The position numbers were made by a program, and so were the translations under genes. A DNA stretch of 64,000 bases, taken from contig NZ_JANUCJ010000004.1 in NCBI RefSeq assembly GCF_024807615.1, positions 124,001-188,000 of the forward strand, in the 5' to 3' direction. The notes beneath the pieces are model-generated. The model was not told where the DNA came from. It did not search any database and was given only the letters and a program-made list of their open reading frames with translations. Origin of the DNA: Tsukamurella ocularis (GTDB lineage Bacteria; Actinomycetota; Actinomycetes; Mycobacteriales; Mycobacteriaceae). Shown piece after piece: positions 9,801-16,201 of this stretch (its first letter is position 1; each line of letters starts with the position of its first letter).

Positions 9801-10227
9801 CGACGGCGACGCCGGCGCCGACGAGAACCTCGCGCTGCTGCAGCGGCGGTTCGAGGAGAGCGAGTGGGCGGCGCGCACCCCGGTCGACATCGAGGTGCCC
9901 TTCGAGATCGCCGCCGCGGGCACCGTCGTCCGCGGCCGGATGGACGCCGTCTTCCGCGACCCGGGCGGCGGATTCACCGTCGTCGATTGGAAGACGGGCG
10001 TGCGGCCCACCGAGCCCGCCGACGAACGCGCCGCCGCGGTGCAACTCGCCGCGTACCGGCTGGCGTGGGCCCGGCTGCGGGACGTGCCCGTTGACGACGT
10101 GCGTGCGGCCTTCTTCTACGTGCGCTCCGGGGAGACGGTGGCACCGTCTGACCTGATCGAGCACCAGGGCCTCGCGGACCTGATCACGAGCGCCGGCGAG
10201 GACCGGGGCGTCGCGGGGGAGAGCTAG
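6865..10227 (+). CDS. adnB: AdnB-like recombination helicase-nuclease subunit
   Basis: This 1120-residue partner of AdnA has Walker A AGAGAGKTET (Lys51), an intact motif II LLDEYQDT (Asp291-Glu292), helicase motif LTVHSAKGLEWD and the C-terminal nuclease motif VVDWKTG (Asp1041, Lys1043). In mycobacteria AdnB supplies the dominant ATP-driven motor, and the intact DEYQ here against DDAQ in AdnA fits that division. It starts at ATG 6865, inside the last codons of adnA, so translational coupling is likely and matches an obligate heterodimer. The stop overlaps that of the convergent DoxX-like gene by 4 bp. Positional counterpart of Rv3201c. Confidence 0.9.
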   Translation: MTEVFPHAPLISAVDLAHELGQAFAPTEEQRAVIEAPLGPCLVVAGAGAGKTETMAGRVVWLIANRYVTPDQVLGLTFTRKAAQQLMIRVRKRLARLAGAPVVDRIDPSGELRASLRTVEPEIGTYHAYAGRLLGDYGMLLPVEPSVRLVSETERWQIAYDVVTGWDEALELDRNPANLTEWVLGLSGALADHLVTPDQLEADDDELERLIGLLPPGPRQRAAPNAALLKAAEVQEQRRRLIPLVRAVAAEMRAREVLDFGSQMGLAAQLALANPDVAGLERARFGAVLLDEYQDTGHAQRMLLASLFGGPSGAAAVTAVGDPIQSIYGWRGASAANLPRFATDFPQADGSPAPRRELLTSWRNPTGALDLANAVSEDLRSRGVPVSELKARPDAPEGDLRISLHSTVIDERDWAADAIAEQWRGRIEAGQEPPTVAVLVRRNADSAGIAAALGERGVPVEVVGLGGLLSTPEVQDVVALLRLAVEPLAGTAAMRLLTGPRWQLGAADLRALWNRARRIAHTTGRAAAGAVATPEQLDAALDAALPSESLDAAGLGDAIADPGPDADYSAAGLAKIRSLDREVRHVRERLGHPLPEVVAEAERVLGVSIETRIRASRQLGGRATGREHLDAFADVVVSYAERPTATLPGLLAFLAAAEKVEGGLTPGDVEVATDRVQVLTVHSAKGLEWDVVAVPHLSEGIFPSNRALPTWLSTPAELQPDLRGDLAEPGGSVDDGPARSAPGAGDGVPRLDLDGCNNRKDLEDALDAHRKALKGMNMHEDERLFYVAVTRTQSVLLLSGHYWSEDVKTPKAPSRFLVAARDHAPEAVTGWAAEPLEDAPNPLETEPIRLAWPRDFLGAHRADVDAGAELVLAELGRGADEPDPDEADPYGWAAEVTALLAERARQAQLELEVAVPREVSVSQLVELRRSPATFASRLRRPVPFKPNPYARRGTAFHAWLERRYGASRLLDLDELPGAADGDAGADENLALLQRRFEESEWAARTPVDIEVPFEIAAAGTVVRGRMDAVFRDPGGGFTVVDWKTGVRPTEPADERAAAVQLAAYRLAWARLRDVPVDDVRAAFFYVRSGETVAPSDLIEHQGLADLITSAGEDRGVAGES

Positions 10228-10631
10228 GCGGCGGCGCCCTTGTCGCGCGCGATCTTCACGGCCGAGACGATCATCGGCAGCTGCAGCGGCAGGCGGGCGT
10301 AGGCACCGAGCTTCAGCGGCAGCGGCTTGTCCGACCACTGCTGCGCCATGTGCACGTTGGCGGGAAAGACCGCGGCGAACAGCGTGGCCGCGGCGACGCC
10401 GCCCAGCCGGCGGGTCTTCGGCGCGGCCAGCAGCGCGGCGGTGGTCAGCTCCGCGACGCCCGAGAGCTGTGTCGCGCGCCGGGGCGTCAGGCCCAGCGGA
10501 AGATTCGGCGGCACGATTGAATCGAAGGGCTTCGGCGCGACGAAGTGCAGGGCGCCCATCCCGGCGAGGGACAGGGCCATGCCGCGGGCGAGCTTGTCGG
10601 TGCGACGGGCGGGACCGTGTGTGGACAGCAT
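10224..10631 (-). CDS. DoxX-like small membrane protein
   Basis: A 135-residue protein with about four hydrophobic helices (SLAGMGALHFVAP; GVAELTTAALLAA; GVAAATLFAAVFPANVHMA; LPMIVSAVKI). The GALHFVAPKPFDSIVPP segment and the NVHMAQ motif are typical of the DoxX/DUF4267-like membrane family, some members of which support redox or detoxification complexes. No specific function can be assigned. It sits between adnB and the potassium channel and is transcribed against both, as an insertion relative to the M. tuberculosis order as I remember it. Confidence 0.7.
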   Translation of the reverse strand: MLSTHGPARRTDKLARGMALSLAGMGALHFVAPKPFDSIVPPNLPLGLTPRRATQLSGVAELTTAALLAAPKTRRLGGVAAATLFAAVFPANVHMAQQWSDKPLPLKLGAYARLPLQLPMIVSAVKIARDKGAAA

Positions 10632-10727
10632 CTGCAGATTGTGGCAGATTGCTCGTCGGCTCCGCCGGACGTGCTAGACCGGACGGGTAACGACCAGCAA
10701 TTCTCGCGAGGAATCGTCCAGGTAGGT

Positions 10728-11831
10728 ATGTCCGCACGCACCACGTTCCGCAGACGGAGCAAATCCGAACTGACGGATCTCCCCGACCACGCGCTGGTCA
10801 GCGTCCTGCGCATCCCCGCGGGGGACTCCACCAACCCGTGGCGCGCCATCGGCGCCCGGGTCCTGGTCGCGCTGGGAGCGCTCTTCCTGGCGGTGTTCAT
10901 CGTCTACGTCGAGCGCGACGGCTACCGGGACTCCGCGATCGAAGCGGGGCTCGAGGGCAAGACGACGCTGACCTTCCTCGACTGCCTCTACTACGCCACC
11001 GTCTCCCTTTCGACCACGGGCTACGGCGACATCACCCCGGTCACCCAATCCGCGCGCCTGATCAACGTCCTGCTGATCACCCCGCTGCGCATTCTCTTCC
11101 TCATCGTCTTGGTCGGAACCACGCTCCAGGTGCTCACGGAGCGGTCCCGCCAGGCATTCAAGATCCAACGTTGGAGGTCAGCGGTGCACAACCACACGAT
11201 CGTCGTGGGCTACGGCACGAAGGGCCGCACAGCGGTCAGCGCGATGATCAACGACGGCATTGAGCCCAGCAAGATCGTCGTCGTCGACACCGACCAGGCC
11301 GCACTCGAGGTCGCCGAGATCGACGGGCTGGTCACTGTCCGCGGCGATGCCACGAAGGCCGACGTGCTCCGGCTCGCCGGCGCCCCGCGCGCCGCGTCGA
11401 TCATCATCGGCGCCAACCGCGACGACGCCGCGGTGATGGTCACGCTGACCGCCCGCGAGCTCGCGCCGCGCGCCAAGATCGTCGCCTCGATCCGCGAGTC
11501 CGAGAACACCCATCTGCTGCGCCAGTCCGGCGCCGACTCGGTGGTCGTCTCCTCGGAGACGGCAGGCCGCCTGCTCGGCATGGCGACTACCACCCCGTCG
11601 GTGGTGGAGATGATCGAGGATCTCCTCTCGCCCGGCGACGGCTTCAACATCGCCGAGCGCGAGGTGACCCGCGTCGAGGTGGGCCGCTCGCCGCGGCACC
11701 TGCCGAACATCGTGTTGGGCGTGGTCCGCAAGGGCAACCTGTACCGCGTCGACTCACCTGCGGTCGCGGTCGTCGAGGCCGGCGACCGGCTGCTGTTCGT
11801 CCGCAACGCCGATGTGAAGGCTTCCGGCTAG
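10728..11831 (+). CDS. Potassium channel with RCK/TrkA-N domain
   Basis: A 367-residue two-helix potassium channel. The first membrane segment lies at about residues 44-62, followed by a pore loop with the selectivity filter STTGYGDI, a second helix (LLITPLRILFLIVLV) and a cytoplasmic RCK domain. The RCK part has a Rossmann motif IVVGYGTKGRTAV and an acidic ligand-binding strand VVVDTD, and a TrkA-C-like region ends near residue 360. It probably forms a ligand-gated tetrameric K+ channel. The start is ATG 10728 after a weak GG-rich site; the frame is open further upstream, but that stretch is not protein-like. Positional counterpart of Rv3200c. Confidence 0.9.
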   Translation: MSARTTFRRRSKSELTDLPDHALVSVLRIPAGDSTNPWRAIGARVLVALGALFLAVFIVYVERDGYRDSAIEAGLEGKTTLTFLDCLYYATVSLSTTGYGDITPVTQSARLINVLLITPLRILFLIVLVGTTLQVLTERSRQAFKIQRWRSAVHNHTIVVGYGTKGRTAVSAMINDGIEPSKIVVVDTDQAALEVAEIDGLVTVRGDATKADVLRLAGAPRAASIIIGANRDDAAVMVTLTARELAPRAKIVASIRESENTHLLRQSGADSVVVSSETAGRLLGMATTTPSVVEMIEDLLSPGDGFNIAEREVTRVEVGRSPRHLPNIVLGVVRKGNLYRVDSPAVAVVEAGDRLLFVRNADVKASG

Positions 11832-11887
11832 CCGCGGATCGGTTCGATGACGCGGGCCCCGCCCGCAAGCGCAGACACCGACGATTT

Positions 11888-11895
11888 TAGATCTA
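11888..11895. promoter_or_regulatory. Candidate TetR operator overlapping the -35
   Basis: TAGATCTA is an 8-bp perfect palindrome 28-35 bp before the TetR start. It coincides with the expected -35 position, because TACGGT at 11911-11916 is a plausible -10 with 17 bp between. Autoregulation by the adjacent TetR protein is inferred, not shown. Confidence 0.35.
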
Positions 11896-11922
11896 GAGGT
11901 ACATAACTGCTACGGTGAGCGC

Positions 11923-12516
11923 ATGCCCCGCCCGATGACGTTCGACCCGGATGCCGCGACCGACGCTGCGATGCAGGTTTTCTGGCGGCAGGGGTACGCG
12001 GGCGCGACGCCCGCGACCCTCGAGGCTGCGATGGGGATCGGCCGCAGCAGCCTCTACAACTCCTTCGGTAGTAAGCAGGAGCTGTACCTGCGCGCCCTCG
12101 ACCACTACGCCCGTGAGGAATCGCGGCAGGTCGTCGAGATCCTCGCGGCGCAGGGCCCGGTCCTGCCCCGGCTGCGCGCCGTCATCGACCACGTGGTCGC
12201 GCTCTCGCTGCGCGATGCAGAGCACCGCGGATGCCTCGTCACGAACGCCGCGATCGAACGCGCGCGGGACGACGACGCCGTGCGCGCGCTCCTGCAGCGC
12301 GTCCTGGATGAGCAGACCGCGGCGTTCGCCGACGCGATCGAAGCCGGCCGGCGCACGGGTGAGATCGCGGCCGGCGTCGACGCGGCGGCGACCGCGGGCT
12401 TCCTCGTCGCGGCACTCAACGGGATCCGGGTGCTCGCCCGGATCGACCCGTCCGAAGCTCGCCTCGCTGCGCTCGCGGACACCGCTCTCCGCGGGCTCGC
12501 CCCCGACGCGCCCTGA
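11923..12516 (+). CDS. TetR-family transcriptional regulator
   Basis: A 197-residue regulator. The N-terminal helix-turn-helix covers ATPATLEAAMGIGRSSLYNS (residues 27-46), followed by the FGSKQELYLRAL helix typical of TetR. A C-terminal ligand-binding helical domain (TetR_C, with EHRGCLVTNAAIE) follows. The message is probably leaderless: TACGGT ends six bases before the ATG. The SDR gene follows after 38 bp on the same strand and is the obvious target, through the palindrome at 11888-11895. Confidence 0.9.
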   Translation: MPRPMTFDPDAATDAAMQVFWRQGYAGATPATLEAAMGIGRSSLYNSFGSKQELYLRALDHYAREESRQVVEILAAQGPVLPRLRAVIDHVVALSLRDAEHRGCLVTNAAIERARDDDAVRALLQRVLDEQTAAFADAIEAGRRTGEIAAGVDAAATAGFLVAALNGIRVLARIDPSEARLAALADTALRGLAPDAP

Positions 12517-12554
12517 ATCCGCCCGATCCGAACCGACGACACGAAGGACGAATC

Positions 12555-13322
12555 ATGGACCTGCAGCTCACGGGCAAGACTGCGGTGGTGACTGGCGCCA
12601 GCAAGGGGATCGGGCTCGAGACCGCGCGGCTCCTCGCGCAGGAGGGTGCGACGGTCCACGGCGTCGCCCGCACTGTCCCCGAACCGGTGCCGGGCGTGAC
12701 CTTCCTGGCACGCGACCTCACCGACCCGTCTGCCGCGGCCGGTCTGGCGGAGGACGTCGGCCCCGTCGACATCCTGGTCAACAACGTCGGCGCAGTGCTC
12801 CCGGCCAGCATGCTCGCGGAGGGTTTCCTCGGGATCGACGACGCGGCCTGGCTCGGCACGTTCGAGCTGAACCTGTTCGCCACCGTGCGCGTCACCCGCG
12901 CTCTGCTGCCGTCCTTGCTGGACCGCCGGGGCGTGATCATCAACGTCTCGTCGATCGGCGCCCGCGCCCCGTACCAGCCGGTCGACTACGGCGCGGCGAA
13001 GGCGGCTCTCACGAATCTGAGCAAGGCACTTGCGGAGGAGTTCGGCTCCGTCGGGCTTCGCTCCCTGACGGTCTCGCCCGGACCGACGCGTACCGCCAAC
13101 TGGGGCGATCCGCAGGGCTACGCGGCGCACCTCGCCGGGCAGGCGGGCGTCCCCCTCGACGACTTCCTCGCCGGCGTGCCCGACGCGATGTCCATCGCGC
13201 TGGGCAGGCTCAGCGAGCCGGAGGAGACCGCCGCCCTGATCACCTATCTCGCCTCGCCGCGCGCGGCGAACCTCACCGGCGCCGACGTGATCGCCGACGG
13301 CGGCACGCTCAAGGCGGTGTAG
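12555..13322 (+). CDS. Short-chain dehydrogenase/reductase (SDR)
   Basis: A 255-residue classical SDR. The NAD(P)-binding motif is TGASKGIG (residues 13-20), then the NNVG loop, catalytic Ser in NVSSIGA, and the YxxxK pair in VDYGAAKAAL. The substrate is unknown. AAGGACG stands just before the ATG. It forms a two-gene unit with the upstream TetR regulator; such pairs often reduce a reactive carbonyl that also serves as the inducer (inference). Confidence 0.9.
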   Translation: MDLQLTGKTAVVTGASKGIGLETARLLAQEGATVHGVARTVPEPVPGVTFLARDLTDPSAAAGLAEDVGPVDILVNNVGAVLPASMLAEGFLGIDDAAWLGTFELNLFATVRVTRALLPSLLDRRGVIINVSSIGARAPYQPVDYGAAKAALTNLSKALAEEFGSVGLRSLTVSPGPTRTANWGDPQGYAAHLAGQAGVPLDDFLAGVPDAMSIALGRLSEPEETAALITYLASPRAANLTGADVIADGGTLKAV

Positions 13323-13326
13323 CGCG

Positions 13327-14121
13327 TCAGTCGCCGGTCGCGGCGGGCCGCTCGGTGGCCGCGTACTGCGACCACGAGCCCGGGTAGAGCCGGCCGCCGG
13401 GGAAGCCCGCGTGCTCCGAGGTGAGCAGGTCGTGGCACGCCGTGACGCCGGAGCCGCAGTAGGCGATGAAGTCCTCGCCCGGCCGCAGGCCGGCCTCCTC
13501 GAACCGCGCACGGAGGGTCGCGCGGGGCAGCAGCGCACCGTCGGACACGTTCTCCCGGCACGGCACGCTGACCGCGCCGGGGATGTGGCCCGCGCGCGGG
13601 TCGACGGACTCGTTCTCGCCGCGGAACCGGTCCGCGGGGCGGGCGTCGATCACGGGGACCGTGCCGCCGGCCGCCTCATCGATCGACGCTAGACGGTCCG
13701 CGGGCCACGGTCGCGGCGTGAAGTGCGCGGGCGCGGGCTCGACGGTGCCTGTGTCGTCGAGGGGGCCGAGCGGACCGTCGAGCAGCGCGGCGGACTCGCC
13801 GAGCGCGCGCAGCAGCCACACGAGGCGCGCGGCCATGACGCCGCCAGCGTCGTCGTAGGCGACCACCGTCGCGCCGTCGCCGATGCCCGCCGCGGAGAGC
13901 CCCGCGGCGAAGGCCTCCGGGGTGGGCAACGGGTGCCGGCCCTCGGCGGACGACGCGGGCGCGGCGAGGTAGCCGTCGAGGTCGACGAACACCGCGCCCG
14001 GCAGGTGTCCGGCGTCGTAGGCCTCGCGGGTGGAGCGCCCATCGAGGTAGCAGCGGGTGTCGGCCAGGACCACGCCGGGGTTGGTCCGCACCCATGCGGC
14101 GTCCACGAACGGTTCGATCAT
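13327..14121 (-). CDS. 3-mercaptopyruvate/thiosulfate sulfurtransferase
   Basis: A 264-residue tandem rhodanese. The N-terminal inactive domain runs to about residue 130, and the C-terminal catalytic domain carries YCGSGVTAC with nucleophile Cys222. The CGSGVTA loop is the form typical of 3-mercaptopyruvate sulfurtransferases, so persulfide formation from mercaptopyruvate is the likely reaction. Two further landmarks are AGHLPGAVFVDLD and AGHIPGAVSVP, the paired rhodanese signatures. TAGGCT on this strand lies six bases before the ATG, so the message should be leaderless. The gene is divergent from nudC, with only 23 bp between start codons. Confidence 0.88.
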   Translation of the reverse strand: MIEPFVDAAWVRTNPGVVLADTRCYLDGRSTREAYDAGHLPGAVFVDLDGYLAAPASSAEGRHPLPTPEAFAAGLSAAGIGDGATVVAYDDAGGVMAARLVWLLRALGESAALLDGPLGPLDDTGTVEPAPAHFTPRPWPADRLASIDEAAGGTVPVIDARPADRFRGENESVDPRAGHIPGAVSVPCRENVSDGALLPRATLRARFEEAGLRPGEDFIAYCGSGVTACHDLLTSEHAGFPGGRLYPGSWSQYAATERPAATGD

Positions 14122-14127
14122 GCGGTC

Positions 14128-14137
14128 AGCCTACGAT
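14128..14137. promoter_or_regulatory. Back-to-back overlapping -10 elements for sulfurtransferase and nudC
   Basis: The 10 bases AGCCTACGAT contain TACGAT on the plus strand (14132-14137) and TAGGCT on the minus strand (14133-14128), sharing the central TA. The plus element ends seven bases before GTG 14145. The minus element ends six bases before the ATG at 14121. Both spacings match leaderless starts elsewhere in the window. Confidence 0.55.
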
Positions 14138-14144
14138 GATGAGC

Positions 14145-15038
14145 GTGGCGAAGCTCAGTCTGACCGTGCCCCCGCTCCTCTCGCGCTATCACGTCGACCG
14201 CGCCGACGAACTGCGCGCCGACGAGACCGCGCTCGACTCGGCGTGGGCGACCGCGAAGGTGCTGCGCATCGACCCGCGCGGGCGCTTCGACCTCGACGAC
14301 ACCGCCCTCGTCTTCGCCCGCGGCCACGAGGTCGCGCCGTCGCGCCCGGCCGATGCGGTGCTGCTCGGCCGGGTCGACGGGGCGGTCGTCTTCGCGCTGC
14401 GCGTCGACGTCTTCGACGGCGCCGATCTGCGCATGCGCGGACACCTGCTCTCCGCGGTCGACTCGGCACTGCTCGCGCAGGCCCTCGGCATCCTCAATTG
14501 GCACGCCACCGCGGGGTTCTCGCCCGTCGACGGTGCGCCGACGCGCCCCGGCAAGGCCGGCTGGGTGCGCGCCACCGCCGACGGCCGCGAGGAGTTCCCC
14601 CGCACCGACGGCGCGATGATCACCCTGGTGCACGACGGCGGCGATCACGTTCTGCTCGGCCGCCAGCACCAGTGGCCGGAGCGGCTGTTCTCGCTGTTCG
14701 CCGGGTTCGTCGAGCCGGGCGAATCGCTGGAACAGTGCGTCGCGCGGGAGCTGCACGAGGAAGCGGGCATCGAGGTCGACGAGATCACCTACGTCGCCAG
14801 CCAGCCCTGGCCCTTCCCGCGCTCGCTGATGCTCGGCTTCACCGCCCGAGCCTCCCGCGACGCGGCGCTCGACTTCCGCGACGGCGAGATCGCCGAGGCG
14901 CGGTGGTTCAGCCGCAGGGAGGTCCGCGACGCGCTGGCCGTCGGCGACTGGAGCACCGACGCCCCCGACGCGCCCCTGCTGCTGCCCAACTCCATCTCCA
15001 TCGCCCGCGCGATCACCGAGGCCTGGGCGGAGCAGTAG
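14145..15038 (+). CDS. nudC: NAD(H) pyrophosphatase / NAD-decapping Nudix hydrolase
   Basis: A 297-residue NudC-type hydrolase. The Nudix box GFVEPGESLEQCVARELHEE is followed by the diagnostic SQPWPFPRSLM, which selects NADH and NAD-capped RNA in this family. The four Cys of the E. coli NudC zinc site are absent; the matching stretch is NWHATAGFSPVDGAPT. I chose GTG 14145 because it stands seven bases after a TACGAT -10; ATG codons at 14136 and 14139 in the same frame would lie inside or before that element. Positional counterpart of Rv3199c. Confidence 0.88.
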   Translation: MAKLSLTVPPLLSRYHVDRADELRADETALDSAWATAKVLRIDPRGRFDLDDTALVFARGHEVAPSRPADAVLLGRVDGAVVFALRVDVFDGADLRMRGHLLSAVDSALLAQALGILNWHATAGFSPVDGAPTRPGKAGWVRATADGREEFPRTDGAMITLVHDGGDHVLLGRQHQWPERLFSLFAGFVEPGESLEQCVARELHEEAGIEVDEITYVASQPWPFPRSLMLGFTARASRDAALDFRDGEIAEARWFSRREVRDALAVGDWSTDAPDAPLLLPNSISIARAITEAWAEQ

Positions 15039-15041
15039 GTC

Positions 15042-15155
15042 GTGGGCGCGCAGCTCTCCGTCGAGTTCGCCCCTCATACCGAGGTCGCGGTGCGTGTCAG
15101 CAATAGCGCACTGAACAGCGACCCCTTCATCCCGGTGGTGCTCGCCGCGCTGTAG
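15042..15155 (+). CDS. Possible 37-residue ORF or gene remnant
   Basis: GTG 15042 opens three bases after the nudC stop and reads MGAQLSVEFAPHTEVAVR, ending SDPFIPVVLAAL at TAG 15155. There is no clear ribosome site. The conserved-looking C-terminus could be the tail of a decayed gene rather than a functional peptide. A 7-bp hairpin follows immediately. Confidence 0.25.
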   Translation: MGAQLSVEFAPHTEVAVRVSNSALNSDPFIPVVLAAL

Positions 15156-15163
15156 TGAAATCG

Positions 15164-15180
15164 GCCGATCTCCGATCGGC
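15164..15180 (+). terminator. Short hairpin after nudC
   Basis: GCCGATC-TCC-GATCGGC is a perfect 7-bp stem with a 3-nt loop and no T-run. It could end nudC transcription, but actinobacterial hairpins lacking a T-tract are weak evidence. Confidence 0.35.
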
Positions 15181-15297
15181 GATGCTCTCAGGGGATCGCG
15201 AAGCGAGAATCCGCTGATTTCCCGACGGGTGGTCTCCACCCGGATCTCCACCCGCGGGCCGAGGCCGTCCGGCCTCCGCGCTCGTAGCGTTCCTCCC

Positions 15298-15855
15298 ATG
15301 AACTACCTACGCGGATTCCTCCCCTGGATCGTCCTGGCGATCGCCTCGTTCACCCTCGGTTGGTGGTGGGGCGCCGTGGCCGCGCTGGGGGCCGCCGTCG
15401 CGCTGCTGGCGCAGGACCGGCGCGCCGGGCGGGAGGCGGGCGCGCTCGAGTTCGGCGGCGCCGCCTACTTCGTCGCACTCGCGGCGCTCGCTTTCGTCGC
15501 GCCGCATTCGCCCCTCGAGGCCTACGACGGTGCGCTCTCGTCGGCGTGGCTCGCTGTGGTCGCCGGGATCGGGCTGGCCACGGGCCGCCCGTTCACCCTG
15601 GCCGTCGCACGCCGGTCCGTCGACGAGGAGACCGCGCGGCATCCGATGTTTCTGCACGTCAACACAGTGCTCACCGCTGTCTGGGCGGTGTCTTTCGCGA
15701 CGACCGCGCTGCTGGGCGCGGCGAGCGTTGCGCTGAGCGAGCCGGAGCCGGTGCGGATCGCGGTCCAGGCGCTGGGCTTCGCCCTGCCGGCGCTGTTCAC
15801 GCGGGCCTACGTCGCGCGGATCGGCGCGCGACGGGCCGTGCTCGCGGCTGCGTGA
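15298..15855 (+). CDS. Hypothetical multi-pass membrane protein
   Basis: A 185-residue protein with about five or six hydrophobic segments, the first at residues 7-40 (FLPWIVLAIASFTLGWWWG). Charged loops such as QDRRAGREAG and ARRSVDEETARHP look cytoplasmic. The DEETARHPMFLHVNTVLTAV segment with an adjoining Arg-rich loop recalls the septation/intracellular-growth membrane families, but I cannot assign it. It is convergent with mrx1. Confidence 0.7.
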   Translation: MNYLRGFLPWIVLAIASFTLGWWWGAVAALGAAVALLAQDRRAGREAGALEFGGAAYFVALAALAFVAPHSPLEAYDGALSSAWLAVVAGIGLATGRPFTLAVARRSVDEETARHPMFLHVNTVLTAVWAVSFATTALLGAASVALSEPEPVRIAVQALGFALPALFTRAYVARIGARRAVLAAA

Positions 15856-15884
15856 GCACGGAACGAGAAAAGTCGGCCGGAGGG

Positions 15885-16124
15885 TCAGACGCACAGCTTG
15901 CGCTTGACGTCGGCGAGGGACGGGTTGGTCGCGGTGGAACCGTCCTCGTACTTCACGGTGGGCACCGTCTGGTTGCCGCCGTTGACGCCCTCCACGAACT
16001 GGGCGGCCGCGGGATCCTCCTCGATGTTGATCTCGGTCCACTCGATCCCGTTGGCCTTGAGGCCCGTCTTGAGGCGGTTGCAGTAACCGCACCACGTGGT
16101 GGTGTACATCGTCAGCTGGCTCAT
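15885..16124 (-). CDS. mrx1: Mycoredoxin 1 (glutaredoxin-like)
   Basis: A 79-residue glutaredoxin fold with active site TTWCGYCNRLK (CGYC) and cis-Pro in NQTVPTVKY. CGYC is the mycoredoxin signature; these proteins remove mycothiol from S-mycothiolated proteins (established in mycobacteria and corynebacteria). The start is ATG 16124 (MSQLTMYT). It is divergent from uvrD2, as for Rv3198A/Rv3198c in M. tuberculosis. Confidence 0.92.
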   Translation of the reverse strand: MSQLTMYTTTWCGYCNRLKTGLKANGIEWTEINIEEDPAAAQFVEGVNGGNQTVPTVKYEDGSTATNPSLADVKRKLCV

Positions 16125-16201
16125 GCCTTGACTCAACCACGCCGCGCCCGCACTTCTTCCCCGGCCCCGACCTGTCGGACCCGGCTGGAATACTCGACGG
16201 T

